Assembly: GCF_001311865.1 (NCBI RefSeq)
Contig: NZ_BBCD01000003.1
Span: 124,001 to 188,000 of the forward strand
DNA length: 64,000 bases
Reading direction: 5' to 3'
Source: Piscibacillus salipiscarius JCM 13188
GTDB taxonomy: Bacteria; Bacillota; Bacilli; Bacillales; Alkalibacillaceae
How positions within the stretch are numbered: position 1 is the first letter of the stretch; each line of letters starts with the position of its first letter. The notes under the pieces were generated by a model. That model did no database searches and was not told the origin of the DNA. It worked only from the letters and a program-made list of their open reading frames with translations. A program made the position numbers and the translations under genes. Shown in pieces: positions 48,984 to 59,191 of the stretch.

Positions 48984-49597
48984 TTACCATTGATTAATAA
49001 AGTCTTTAATTTTTGAAAAACGTTTAAAGAAAAATTGAACAAACGGTCCAATGCCAAATGCGATTATAATGGTTCCAATACCAATCGGTCCACCAAGAAT
49101 AAAGGCTATAATCATAATTAAAATCTCTAATGAAGATTTGGACATAGCTAAACTTAGCCCAGTTCGTTTGTGTACTGCAATCATCAAATTGTCTATTGGA
49201 TTTTTAGCAAAATTGAATTGTAAATACATACCGATTCCGCTACCCATTGCCGTAATGCCGATTGCTAAAAGAACATAGCTCATAATAGCTGATGAAATAG
49301 TAAAGTTAGGAAAGACAATTAACAGCCAGAAATCGATGAATACACCAATTAAGAAAATTGTAATGACAGCTGCGTAATCAATTCTAGCTTTTAACAGAAA
49401 ACTATTAATAATCATAAGCGCGATACCGACAATAAAATCCAAGAACCCACTGTTAGTCCAATCAAGTCGTACAAAGCATAAAATAGGGCATCCCAAGCAC
49501 CTGTGCCGAGTCCTGATTTAATTAGCATCGTAACTCCGAATGATAGCATTAACATACCAAATAGATAAAATAATATAGAATAAGAAAGTTCCTTCAT
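48984..49597 (-). CDS. YczE/YitT-type membrane protein, one frameshift
   Basis: About 205 residues with five or six membrane segments. MKELSYSILFYLFGMLMLSF at 49597 follows AGGTGACG. The family signature MLIKSGLGTGAWDALFYAL is present, as is FNFAKNPIDNLMIAVHKRTG. The break near 49438 is in GG; one added G gives GSWDFIVGIALMIIN. In B. subtilis YczE influences the production of bacilysin-type and other secondary products, but the function is not settled. Confidence 0.85.
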
Positions 49598-49729
49598 GAT
49601 CGTCACCTTTTAAGTTAAATTTCAACTAGCTTATATTAACATATTCGTCTGCTTAGGTACAGATTTTCAAACTGAAATTTATTGGAAAACGTGATATAAT
49701 GAAAGTTAGATTGAACTAGGAGTGATTGA

Positions 49730-49993
49730 ATGCCTACTTGTCAAAACTGTCAAAAACAATGGAGCTGGAAAGATAGTCAGAAAGCGATGTTTCAATTTAA
49801 AAAAGGAATGAAATGCCCATATTGTGGAGTCACACAGTATCAAACATCGGATTCACAGAAACGTACTAGCCTAGTTGGAATGGCACCTTTATTAGCCTTA
49901 CCGATTGTCAGCTTGTTTGATTCTTGGACGATCACCATAGTCATCATTCTATTAGCAAGTCTTTCATACCTTGCCGTCATTCCATTTTTATGA
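49730..49993 (+). CDS. TIGR04104-type zinc ribbon membrane protein
   Basis: An 87-residue protein with an N-terminal CxxC pair (CQNCQKQWSWKDS) and second pair MKCPYCGVTQY forming a zinc ribbon, then two membrane segments. Same layout as the TIGR04104 putative zinc finger proteins of Bacillaceae. Followed after 25 bases by the PH-domain gene, probably one transcript. Confidence 0.85.
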   Translation: MPTCQNCQKQWSWKDSQKAMFQFKKGMKCPYCGVTQYQTSDSQKRTSLVGMAPLLALPIVSLFDSWTITIVIILLASLSYLAVIPFL

Positions 49994-50018
49994 AACTATC
50001 TAATAAAGAGGAGCTTAT

Positions 50019-50428
50019 GTGGTAATGTATTTCCCTTCAAAGCGAGACTGGTGGTTAGGAGTGATTTTTTTCGGACTGCCTTTGGTAACCATTTTTGAAG
50101 CTATTCGCACTAATTCAACAGAGGGCTTGATCTTCTCAATAATTTTAGCAGTAGCATTATTATGGCTGTGGTTTACAACCGGATATCGAATTGACGGGCA
50201 AACTCTTTACATCCATTACGGCCCTTTTAAACGAACCGTAGATATATCTAGTATACGTAAAATCAACAAAACTCGCTCACCTTGGTCAGCTCCTGCATTG
50301 TCCATTGATCGCCTTGCCATTTCATATGCTCATGACTTCAGAGTCGCCATTATTTCACCAAAGATCAAGAAACGTTTATCAATACGTTATTAGTTAAGAA
50401 TTCTAACATTCTAGTTAAAGATTATTAA
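50019..50428 (+). CDS. PH-domain membrane protein, frameshift near the end
   Basis: About 136 residues: two membrane segments (WWLGVIFFGLPLVTIFEAI; GLIFSIILAVALLWLWF) and a bacterial PH-like domain (YRIDGQTLYIHYGPFKRTVD; ISSIRKINKTRSPWSAPALS). The A3 run near 50358 likely lacks one base; repair gives ISPKDQETFINTLLVKNSN and moves the stop to 50428, overlapping the convergent gene by a few bases. GTG 50019 follows AGAGGAG. Function unknown. Confidence 0.75.
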
Positions 50429-50634
50429 TTGAAAAACCCAACGACATCAAGAATACCAGTCGCAATAAGTGAAACACCAACTCCGATTCCTGCGAATGCA
50501 AAAAAGACTTTCCACTCACGTGACTCATACCAAACCATGAACGCAATAAGAATTGAGAACGTGATTCCAATTACAACGGCTGCTGTAGGGTTTGTAGGTG
50601 TAATCCAATCATACCAATTAATACTTAATAACAT
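50425..50634 (-). CDS. 69-residue membrane protein
   Basis: Two membrane segments (AAVVIGITFSILIAFMVWY; FFAFAGIGVGVSLIATGIL). ATG 50634 follows GGAGGGGTG, so the longer reading frame from 50649 is not used. Not recognised. Confidence 0.65.
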   Translation of the reverse strand: MLLSINWYDWITPTNPTAAVVIGITFSILIAFMVWYESREWKVFFAFAGIGVGVSLIATGILDVVGFFN

Positions 50635-50762
50635 GGTGCACCCCTCCACACGATTTAGTTTATTTGATTCTATTATACTAAATTTACTGTTTGAATAACT
50701 ACTTTAAAAGGGATTTGTCTTAATATGACGAATAGTATTAGTGAGGAGAGAGGTGAGTGAAC

Positions 50763-51145
50763 ATGTCGATTAGAAAAGTTGGCGGTGTATTCTTAAGAGT
50801 GACAAACTTAGAGAAATCACTGGAGTTTTATACGAATTTCTTAGGAATGGAAGTTGCATTTACTGAAGAATGGGACGGGACACCTGAGGCTAATTTAAAA
50901 ACAACGGAACAAAACCTTTTCTTAACATTAATTGAACAAGATGAGGTACAAGTCCTTAAAGAACCTGTTTTCAACTTAGTTACGGATGATGCCATTGCCA
51001 TGCACACAGCATTAATAGATTCTGATTTTAATGTAACCGAAGTTGAAAACTGGACATCTGAATACAATCACCACGTTTATTTGACGTTTATGATCCAGAT
51101 GGACATGCACTAAATATTATCGAAATGCAGCCAATCACTAAGTAG
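50763..51145 (+). CDS. VOC/glyoxalase family protein, one frameshift
   Basis: About 128 residues: GGVFLRVTNLEKSLEFYTNF is the first VOC module start, HHVYFDVYDPDGHALNIIEM the C-terminal metal region. The break lies in T3 near 51081 (one T added). ATG 50763 follows AGAGGTGA. Metal ligand pattern is incomplete at the first strand, so it may not be a classical glyoxalase. It converges on another VOC gene. Confidence 0.8.
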
Positions 51146-51169
51146 AGAGCCTATGACTCTCTACTTTTT
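51141..51169. terminator. Bidirectional terminator
   Basis: AGTAGAGAG / CTCTCTACT around seven bases with T5 on one side; it overlaps the stop codons of both convergent VOC genes. Confidence 0.85.
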
Positions 51170-51539
51170 AATGTTTGCTTAGTATTTCTTGGATTCTTGA
51201 TTTTTCTTCTTCCTGATCTAAATACTCAAAGAAACCTATTTTATTACCCCATGGGTCTTCAAATGTCCCCCACTTTACTGGAACTTCTTCTCTTGAGAAT
51301 ACTTCAAAATCTGAAATAGGAAATTTTGCCATTATATCAGACTTAGCTTGTTCAAGATCTTGTACGCCAAATCGAATGGGTCTATTATCAGTAGGTTCGC
51401 CTTCTCCGATTTGAAGCCAAGCACCGGGAACAACCTCCCACTCCGCAAATCCTTCGTGTGGAACAAAGTCTGGTTTCCTGCCGAAAATCCTCTCGTAAAA
51501 CTTAAGCCCTTGATCAAACTCAGGAACTCTTAATTGCAT
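51168..51539 (-). CDS. VOC/glyoxalase family protein
   Basis: A 123-residue VOC protein: LRVPEFDQGLKFYERIFG opens, AWLQIGEGEPTDNRPIRFGV and VKWGTFEDPWGNKIGFFEYL close the fold. The normal N-terminus should be a few residues longer: an in-frame extension LDDFELTMQLRVP exists without a good start, so a base may be missing near 51552, just after GGGAGGGATTAG. Confidence 0.78.
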   Translation of the reverse strand: MQLRVPEFDQGLKFYERIFGRKPDFVPHEGFAEWEVVPGAWLQIGEGEPTDNRPIRFGVQDLEQAKSDIMAKFPISDFEVFSREEVPVKWGTFEDPWGNKIGFFEYLDQEEEKSRIQEILSKH

Positions 51540-51654
51540 GGTTAATTCAAAATCATCTAATCCCTCCCTGTTTCTAGAACTTCCACTTAATTAAATTTTT
51601 TCCTTTAAGAATTTACTTTAATAAGATTTGGTAAACTATTAATAGGTGATGCAA

Positions 51655-52380
51655 ATGAATGAATATGAACTGTATGTTTACGATGAAATACAATCTTGGC
51701 GGAGTAAGCTACTAAAGAAATCTGGCTTCGTTAAAGGCTTAACGAAAAAGGCACAGAACAAATTCAACAGCATGATTCCAGATCGAGCACACAAAGTTAT
51801 TACAGAAGGCATAAAGGGCATGGTAAAAGCCACGTTAATAGGTTCAAATATAACGACTAAAAAAGATCAATACCATCATTTATCGTTACGTGAAAAAGAC
51901 CGACTTTTAAAAGAGAAACTATCTAATTACAAAAAAACAGCTGCAGCTGAAGGGGCCGGGACAGGTGCTGGAGGAATCTTACTTGGCTTAGCAGACTTCC
52001 CTTTACTCTTACAAGTAAAAATGAAATTCTTGTTTGATGCCGCTTCAGTCTATGGGTTCGACACAAGGCAGTATGAAGAACGACTATTCATATTACATGT
52101 GTTTCAGCTAGCCTTCTCGAATGATGACATGAGGCGTGAGACCTCGAAATCATTGAACATTGGGATCAACATAAAGAGCGTTTTAGCCGATATGGATTGG
52201 CATGTTTTCCAGCAGGAGTATCGGGATTATATTGATTTTGTCAAAATGCTTCAGCTTATACCAGGTCTTGGGGCCTTTGTAGGTGCTTATGCCAACTACA
52301 ATTTACTTGATCACTTAGGCGAAACCGCTATGAATGCCTATAGATTAAGACTACTGAAGGAAAAGCCTAAAGACTATTAA
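51655..52380 (+). CDS. EcsC family protein
   Basis: A 241-residue protein of the EcsC family. SWRSKLLKKSGFVKGLTKKAQ, AEGAGTGAGGILLGLADFPL (glycine-rich hydrophobic segment) and AFVGAYANYNLLDHLGETAM are the conserved blocks. ATG 51655 with AGGTGA. EcsC shares its operon with ecsAB in B. subtilis; here it stands some 49 kb away from ecsAB. Function unknown. Intact. Confidence 0.9.
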   Translation: MNEYELYVYDEIQSWRSKLLKKSGFVKGLTKKAQNKFNSMIPDRAHKVITEGIKGMVKATLIGSNITTKKDQYHHLSLREKDRLLKEKLSNYKKTAAAEGAGTGAGGILLGLADFPLLLQVKMKFLFDAASVYGFDTRQYEERLFILHVFQLAFSNDDMRRETSKSLNIGINIKSVLADMDWHVFQQEYRDYIDFVKMLQLIPGLGAFVGAYANYNLLDHLGETAMNAYRLRLLKEKPKDY

Positions 52381-52400
52381 CCATAAAACAAATCAAAAAA

Positions 52401-52442
52401 CTCCTTTGTGATAACATAATAACCAATAAGATCACACAGGAG
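52401..52442 (+). promoter_or_regulatory. Hairpin that holds the ribosome site of the flavin reductase gene
   Basis: CTCCTTTGTGAT pairs with ATCACACAGGAG (11 of 12 bases) around an 18-base loop. The second arm contains the AGGAGG ribosome site of the gene at 52452, and GATTTTTT follows, so the same element could also end the EcsC transcript. Confidence 0.6.
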
Positions 52443-52451
52443 GATTTTTTC

Positions 52452-53015
52452 ATGCTTAAAGCAATTGCCCACAAAATCATGCACTGCTACCCAGGAATGG
52501 TCGCCATCGTGACGGTATCACATAATGGTGAAGACAATGTGATGGCAGCTGGGTGGCATTCATACATCTCGTTTACACCTCCGATTTACGGAGTCGCAAT
52601 TGGCCCTGAACGTCATACCTACCAACTTGTAAAAAATGAAGGAACCTTTGCGATTAACTTTTTACCCTTAGAAAAAGCTAAGTTCATTCAAGAAGTCGGA
52701 ACACTCTCGGGCGCTGATTTAAATAAATTTAAAAAGGGTTATATGTCATATAATCCTGGCCCTCATACCGGAAACCCTATTTTAGATGATGCCTATGTAG
52801 CTTATGAATGCAAGACGATTGACTGTAACAGTTACGGTGATCATGACTGGTTTGTAGGAGACATCGTTCAGTTCCATATGGACAAGGCTAAATTCTTAGA
52901 TAATGGCTTACCTAACTTTGAGAATCTATCTATTCCGCTTTATCTAGGTAGGTCGTTATATACTAGTGTTGAAGAGAATAGCCGGTTTGAGAATCATAGA
53001 GTTCAGAAGGAGTAA
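52452..53015 (+). CDS. Flavin reductase family protein
   Basis: FMN-binding split-barrel reductase of 187 residues. MVAIVTVSHNGEDNVMAAGW, SFTPPIYGVAIGPERHTYQL and GTFAINFLPLEKAKF are the FMN and domain markers; CKTIDCNSYGDHDWFVGDIV is the later barrel part. Six bases before the esterase gene, likely one transcript. Confidence 0.9.
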   Translation: MLKAIAHKIMHCYPGMVAIVTVSHNGEDNVMAAGWHSYISFTPPIYGVAIGPERHTYQLVKNEGTFAINFLPLEKAKFIQEVGTLSGADLNKFKKGYMSYNPGPHTGNPILDDAYVAYECKTIDCNSYGDHDWFVGDIVQFHMDKAKFLDNGLPNFENLSIPLYLGRSLYTSVEENSRFENHRVQKE

Positions 53016-53021
53016 TTCAAT

Positions 53022-53754
53022 ATGAAGTTTGTTGCACCAAAGTCTTTTACCTATGAAGCTGGCAATCAAGCTGTTCTTCTACTGCATGGCTTTACAGGAA
53101 CGACAGCTGATGTCAGGAAGCTTGGTCGCCACTTACATAAAATGGGATACACCGTTCACGCACCACTTTACCGAGGTCATGGAGTTGGACCTGATGAACT
53201 AACACAGACAGGCCCTGTTCAGTGGTGGCAAGATGCACTGGACGGTTATCAAACTCTTATGGCGCAAGGCTATGAATCCATCATTGTAGCTGGCGTTTCC
53301 ATGGGTGGTGTATTTGCCTTAAAGATGGCATTAGAGCTACCCGTTAAAGCTGTGATCACCATGAGTGCACCCATGCATGCTAAAAGCATTGGGGATCTTT
53401 CACAAAGAATTTATGATTATGCGTACAACTTTAAAAGGATTGAAGGAAAATCATCTGAGCTTATTGAAAAGGAACTTAACCAATTTAAGCAAAAACCCAA
53501 ACCGTTTCTCACTGACCTTCAGCAGTTCATTATTGAGGTAAAGGGGAAGCTGGTATCCATTACGTCCCTACTTGTGTGCTGCAAGGTCTTAAAGACGAAT
53601 CGATGTACCTTCAAAGTGCCAAAGAAATTTATGATCAGGTACAAACAAACCACAAAGAACTAAATGGTATGAAGCATCAGGACATATTATCACGGTAGGG
53701 CCTGAGCGAGAAGCTGTATTTAACGATGTTGAACAATTTATAAGTTCAGTATAG
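53022..53754 (+). CDS. Alpha/beta hydrolase (carboxylesterase), two frameshifts
   Basis: About 245 residues, like Bacillus carboxylesterase YvaK/Est30. Oxyanion LLLHGFTGTTADVR, nucleophile elbow VAGVSMGGVFAL (Ser), Asp in CVLQGLKDESMYL and His in WYEASGHIITVG form the triad. Breaks near 53543 (G4 to G5, giving KGEAGIHYVPTCVL) and 53667 (A3 to A4). Cleaves medium-chain carboxylic esters in homologues. Next to the flavin reductase gene. Confidence 0.87.
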
Positions 53755-53765
53755 GAGGCATACTA

Positions 53766-54074
53766 ATGGCTTTAGAACAAGAGGTTATATCTTTATTAAC
53801 TATTGGATTTATTGTCGTCATAGGAGTGACAGCATTAGTGACAGCTTTATTTTGGTGGTTTAAGAAGTCTCATCACATCGGATACTTATTTACTTTAATT
53901 CACTTAGCTGTCCTATCTGTAGCCATTCTTTATGCCATTAATGCTATAAAAATGGATCCAAACCATCCTATGTCTTCTGAAAACATTTCATTACAAATAG
54001 GTCTGGCCGGACTATTCTGGGCCTTAAGTATGGCATGCTTAGTTATTGCCGTCATTGGTTATTCCAAAAGTTAA
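53766..54074 (+). CDS. 102-residue membrane protein
   Basis: Three membrane segments (LLTIGFIVVIGVTALVTALF; YLFTLIHLAVLSVAILYAI; LAGLFWALSMACLVIAVIG). TAGGAGG just before the ATG overlaps the end of the esterase gene, suggesting co-transcription. Not recognised. Confidence 0.7.
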   Translation: MALEQEVISLLTIGFIVVIGVTALVTALFWWFKKSHHIGYLFTLIHLAVLSVAILYAINAIKMDPNHPMSSENISLQIGLAGLFWALSMACLVIAVIGYSKS

Positions 54075-54281
54075 TTCTATTTCATTAACTGTTATCTAGC
54101 ATTAACGACAAATTGGTTAAACTAGTGCCTTAATCAACAGCATTAGGTTCATATCAATATTTTTCAGAAAAATCATCAATTTTAATTGAAGGTATGATAA
54201 ATTATATATAGCATGTTAGCCTCCACACACCCATATAATCTAATGGGGAACACTGTCATAAACGACAAGAGGAGGACGAAC

Positions 54282-54745
54282 ATGTATAAAGTATTAGTGT
54301 TAATTCACGTACTGTCAGCAATTATTGGAGTGGGACCGACGTTTTTGCTCATGTTTTATTTAAAAAAGAACAAAGTGTCGCGGAGTTAAGCATATCACTT
54401 AAAACATTTAAAAAGCTTGAGTTCTTCCCTAAAATCGGTGGTTCATTAGCCGTTATCACTGGAATCATCTTATATTTTGTAGGTGATTGGGGAGAAATTA
54501 CGCAATTATGGCTACTTGGTTCATTAGTTTTATATATTCTTATTCAAGTACTTATGATCGGATTTATTGGGAGGTATACAAGAAAACTAAGAACCTATTT
54601 ATCAGATCCAAACCGTACAAAATTGGATGCGCTTCCAAAAGAGTATCAAAGTATATTTAATCGTGCTAACCAGTGGTTTTGGATTGCGTCATCTATGGGA
54701 GTTCTCATCTTTGTCCTTATGATTTTGAAACCAGCAGTATTGTAA
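54282..54745 (+). CDS. DUF2269 family membrane protein, one frameshift
   Basis: About 154 residues, four membrane segments. MYKVLVLIHVLSAIIGVGPT is the family start. The A6 run near 54367 should be A7, joining MFYLKKEQSV to AELSISLKTFKKLEFF. SLAVITGIILYF and WFWIASSMGVLIFVLM are later segments. AGGAGGACGAAC precedes the ATG. Function unknown. Confidence 0.82.
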
Positions 54746-54858
54746 AAAATTACTCACTAAAATTTTTGAGTAGCCCTTTATTTGTGTTCTCAATCATGAT
54801 AAGGTACGTATTGTCAATTCAACTTATTGTATATTTATAAATATAGGAGGTTTAACTT

Positions 54859-56177
54859 TTGGCAAAGCTAAAGTTTATTATATTATCATTCATTGGTTTA
54901 TTTTTCTTTATGGTTCCAATTCAGTATAAAGACGAAACGACAATTCCTGTTGCCATACTAGCTGATTTATTTAAGAACGCACTAGGTGATTCTATTACTC
55001 TAGTAGCTGTGATCATCGTGTCTATTTCAGCCATTATGTCGATTGTGGCAAAATTACTACCAACCAAGTTTTCAGAAGACTCCTTTTTAGGTTCAGTCTT
55101 TAATGTATCTTGGTTTTGGACAATCGTAAGAATGGCTGGGATGATTTTTATCATTTTGCAGCATATGAAATTGGTTTAGAACAAGTTTACTCAGGTGCAA
55201 CAGGAGGCATGATTCTAGGCGACTTAATGCCCTCTCTAGTTGCCGTCTTCTTAATTGCATCATTCTTATTACCATTATTATTAAACTACGGTTTATTAGA
55301 GTTCATTGGTTCTTTATTTAAGAAAATCATGCGCCCTATATTTACTTTACCAGGACGCTCAACTGTTGATAATTTAGCTTCATGGTTAGGTGACGGAACA
55401 ATCGGGGTTCTATTAACGAGCCGTCAATACGAAGAAGGTTATTATACTAAGCGTGAAGCGGCCGTCATCGGTACAACCTTCTCTGTCGTTTCCATTACGT
55501 TTACGATTGTTGTGGTGGAACAAGTTGAATTAATGCACATGTTTTTACCCATGTATTTAACCATCTTAGCAGCTGGTTTAGTTGCTGCGATTATCATGCC
55601 GCGTATCCCGCCATTATCGAAGATTCCGGATACGTATTACACTGATGAGAAAGGTTTCGATGAATCGATTCCTGAAGGTTACAATTCTTTTACTTGGGGC
55701 TATAAACAAGCCGTTGAACGAGCTGAAAAGTCACCAGGTGTAAGTGGTTTCCTTAAAGAAGGTACTAAAAATGCAATGGATATGTGGTTTGGAGTTTTAC
55801 CAGTTGTTATGGCGATTGGTACACTTGGTCTAATAGTAGCTGAGGAAACATTGTTTTTCACTTGGATAGGGGCACCATTTGTTCCTATTTTAGAATTCTT
55901 GCAGATTCCTGAAGCGCAAGCAGCAGCCGAAACTATTTTAGTTGGATTTACGGATATGTTTTTACCAGCGCTCATGATCACAGATGTAACTAGTGAGATG
56001 ACCCGCTTCATCATCGCTGCATTAAGTGTCACTCAGCTTGTCTATTTATCTGAAGTTGGGGGCGTACTTCTTGCTTCAAAAGTGCCTGTGAATTTCTGGA
56101 GATTAGTAATCATTTTCTTATTACGAACACTGATCACATTACCAATTATTATATTAATTGCTCATATGTTATTTTAA
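54859..56177 (+). CDS. YjiH-type nucleoside-recognition membrane protein, one frameshift
   Basis: About 439 residues with nine or ten membrane segments. TTG start at 54859 after AGGAGG. The break lies near 55147 (T5 run), after which AAYEIGLEQVYSGATGGMIL continues. GRSTVDNLASWLGDGTIGVLL is the Gate/nucleoside-recognition motif shared with the SpmA/SpmB and YjiH families. Transport or export role not established. Followed by a strong terminator. Confidence 0.88.
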
Positions 56178-56185
56178 ACATAGCT

Positions 56186-56217
56186 AAACCCGCTTGACTA
56201 AGGTCAAGCGGGTTTTT
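56186..56217. terminator. Bidirectional terminator
   Basis: AAACCCGCTTGAC / GTCAAGCGGGTTT around TAAG, between yjiH-like and the convergent efflux gene. Confidence 0.9.
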
Positions 56218-56226
56218 AAGTGATTA

Positions 56227-57650
56227 TTATTCTGTAACTTGAGCTGCTTCTTCTCTTGGGCTGGTTTTCTTAATAAAGAATGCTAAAACCCAGCCAGCAA
56301 TAGATAATACACCTGCAACAAAGAATGACACATTTACACCATGTAGGGCTCCTTGAACTCCCTCATCCGGTATAGTCTGACTTGTCATAATGGAGACAAG
56401 TAAGGCAGTACCAACTGCACCTGACATTTGACGCATCGTATTGTTCATCGCAGTACCATGAGGCATTAAACTGTTAGGAAGCTGATTTAAACCTGCTGTT
56501 GTAACAGGCATCATCACCATCGCAATTCCTAACATACGTGCTGCATTTACAACAGCTAAATAAAGAAAACTTGTCTCTGGTGTTAAATTCGAGAACATAA
56601 ATGTGGTCACAACAAGTGTAAACAACCCAATAATGGATAAATAGCGTGCTCCGAATTTATCAAATAACCGTCCTGTAATTGGGTTCATAAAGCCCATCAA
56701 AGCTGCTCCAGGTAGTAACATAAGACCAGATTCTAACGCTGAAAAGCCTAACATGTCTTGCATCATAATTGGTAAAATAACAGCCCCACCAATCATAGAC
56801 ATAAATGCAATCATACCAATTGCCGTTGTAAGAGTAAAAATACTGTATTTAAAGATTCTAAACTCTAAAATTGGCGTGTCTAATTTTAATTGTCTTAAAA
56901 TAAACCAAGTTAACGTAATGGCACCTATAATTAAAGAAATAATGACATTCTGACTCGCAAACCCTGTCTCTGGATTTCCCGCAATACTAAATCCGTATAG
57001 TAAACCACCAAAACCTAATGTAGATAAAATGATGGATAGCATGTCAAGTTTAGGGAATGTACGTTCAGTCACATTCTTCAATATGAAATAAGCGACAAGT
57101 ATATCTATAATAGCAATTGGTAACACCACATAGAACACACTTCTCCAAACGAAGTGCTCTACTAAATAACCTGAGAGTGTAGGTCCAATCGCTGGCGCAA
57201 ACGCAATTACTAAACCAAACATCCCCATGGCAGATCCACGTTTTTCAAGTGGATAGACTAAAAACATAATTGTCTGCATAAGCGGTAGCATAATACCAGC
57301 CCCTGCTGCCTGCAGGACACGTCCAACCATCAGAATCTCAAAGTTTGGAGAAATCGCACAAATTAATGTTCCAACAGCAAAAGATCCCATAGCGGTTAAA
57401 AACAACCCTCGAGATGTAAATCGACCGATCAGAAATGCGGTAATCGGGATCATAATTCCGTTAACTAACATAAAGATCGATTGTAACCATTGAGCAGACG
57501 CATAATTGATTTCTAGTGCTTCCGCAATTCTAGGCAGCGCAGTTCCTAATAATGTTTGGTTTAATATTGCCACAAATGCTCCCGAGATTAAGACAAGCAT
57601 TAACGGCCCTCTTTTTATATTGCTTCCTCGTTGTTCATAATTTTTGCCAT
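56227..57650 (-). CDS. DHA2 family drug:H+ antiporter (EmrB/QacA type), one frameshift
   Basis: MFS efflux pump with 14 membrane segments, about 474 residues. Motif A-like GRFTSRGLFLTAMG, motif C AFAPAIGPTLSGYLVEHFVWR and motif D1 NQTLLGTALPRIAEAL are present. The start is ATG 57650 (MAKIMNNEEA) after AAGGATTTAGT; AA near 57617 should have one more A, joining it to NIKRGPLMLVLISGAF. Exports lipophilic drugs or cations in homologues. No adjacent regulator is seen. Confidence 0.9.
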
Positions 57651-57845
57651 ACTAAATCCTTCTTTCTATTTTTCAGTCGCAACATTCTATCTTAGCAAAA
57701 ATTCTTTCGTAAGTCGAAGGATTTAACTAAATTGTAACAAGTTTAATTTAACTAAAGAGAAAATACTTTATACATTAACATTCTGATAGCTTGCAAGCTA
57801 TTTCTAGGAAAAGACATAACCAAAACATTATAAGTTTCAAATAAA

Positions 57846-57867
57846 AAACCCGGATTACACCGAGTTT
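57846..57867 (-). terminator. Rho-independent terminator
   Basis: AAACTCGG / CCGGGTTT on the minus strand with a following run of T; overlaps the stop of the 57.9 kb gene. Confidence 0.75.
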
Positions 57868-59048
57868 CATGATTTCTCTTCTTGTTTTTCTTCCTCTTTT
57901 CTTTTCTTTAATTGTTCGTAACGTTGCTTCTGTCTATAACCATAAGTTGCTGATAAGATTGTTTCTTCACTTTCTAAAGCAGTTCCAAGTGCTCCGATAA
58001 TAGTAGCAAAACTAGAGATAAGCCAAGCTATGAAAAAGTAGTCAACATAAGATGAGCTAGATCCTACCTGAGATTCTAATGATGGTAATGGTATAAATAT
58101 GAACACTGAGATTAAAAACATCAAATATAAGTTTATATAAAATAATGTAACAGAAATTAATAAGGTGAATGCTGTTGCTATATTGTAAAGCCATCTTTTT
58201 CGGTTATGTGTGTCATGTCTAGGTGATTCCCAAAGATTATGCGCTAACATAATCCAAGTAACCATGGCAAAAATCGAAACAACACTTAACATCGCTAACC
58301 GCCAAATTTCATAATCACTTGTTAAAGTCCATAAAGTCGGGAAAACGAGTGCATATGCACCTGTTGCGAAAGCCACAACTAAAACTTTTACAAATGCAGG
58401 GAACATTCTCCATGGTTGATTCGCTCGAACCATACCTGTTAATATTCTAACGCCACCCCAAATTTTAGAAGGGACTGTGAAACGAACATCAATGTTATGT
58501 TCACCATCTTTAGGAACTTCCCTTTTTATAGGCGAAAACTTCTCAAAACCTTTCCGGCCTACTAAGATCCGGCCATCAATGACTCTTAAACCATCTTTAC
58601 CAGCTTCTTTTATTTTATCTCTAAGCCTCTCATAACCTTCCTCAGAGCTTTCATAATACATTTCATTCACTAATTGAATAATGGAGGATTTAATTCTTTT
58701 CCTCATAGGAGTAGACCCAAGTCCAGGAATACTAATAATCGCCACATTTTCTTCTTCATATGCTTCCGAAACAACCACTCTACCATCATGAAATAAAGGT
58801 AAATCGGTGAGACAAATTAGGTAGTCAACATCGCTTTCTTTAATATTACTTAGGATTGTCTCCAAAATTTCTCGAGTATCACCAGTCGAACCTGTCAATG
58901 CATCTTCTTCCTGTTCAACTTCCCACTCCCACTGATCATTAACATATTGCTTTAATAAAGAAGGCAGTTCGTCCTCTAATTCACATATAACCTCATTCGC
59001 AAACCCTGGAGCTGTAATTAATTTCACTCTTCTGTAGGAACTGCTCAT
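57867..59048 (-). CDS. Large membrane protein of unknown function
   Basis: About 393 residues. The first 210 residues are soluble (KLITAPGFANEVICELEDEL; VDYLICLTDLPLFHDGRVVV; VAIISIPGLGSTPMRKRIKS), with alternating strands and helices like a Rossmann-type fold. Four or five membrane segments follow from residue 210 (AFVKVLVVAFATGAYALVF) and a basic tail rich in Lys and Glu ends it. ATG 59048 is preferred (AAGGTG). Proteins of this pattern occur in halophilic Bacillaceae; I do not know a function. Confidence 0.7.
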   Translation of the reverse strand: MSSSYRRVKLITAPGFANEVICELEDELPSLLKQYVNDQWEWEVEQEEDALTGSTGDTREILETILSNIKESDVDYLICLTDLPLFHDGRVVVSEAYEEENVAIISIPGLGSTPMRKRIKSSIIQLVNEMYYESSEEGYERLRDKIKEAGKDGLRVIDGRILVGRKGFEKFSPIKREVPKDGEHNIDVRFTVPSKIWGGVRILTGMVRANQPWRMFPAFVKVLVVAFATGAYALVFPTLWTLTSDYEIWRLAMLSVVSIFAMVTWIMLAHNLWESPRHDTHNRKRWLYNIATAFTLLISVTLFYINLYLMFLISVFIFIPLPSLESQVGSSSSYVDYFFIAWLISSFATIIGALGTALESEETILSATYGYRQKQRYEQLKKRKEEEKQEEKS

Positions 59049-59159
59049 CTGCATACACCTTCTTCTATTTTTTGTATACTATTGTTTTGCACAAGTTTTA
59101 GGATTTAAACTACTTTTTTAAATAATCTATTAACGTTTTTTAAAAATTAATAAGAAAAA

Positions 59160-59182
59160 CCCCACTAACTTGGATAGTGAGG
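59160..59182 (-). terminator. Terminator of mhqO
   Basis: On the minus strand CCTCACTA / TAGTGGGG with 7-base loop, then a T-rich run. Confidence 0.8.
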
Positions 59183-59191
59183 CCTACAATG

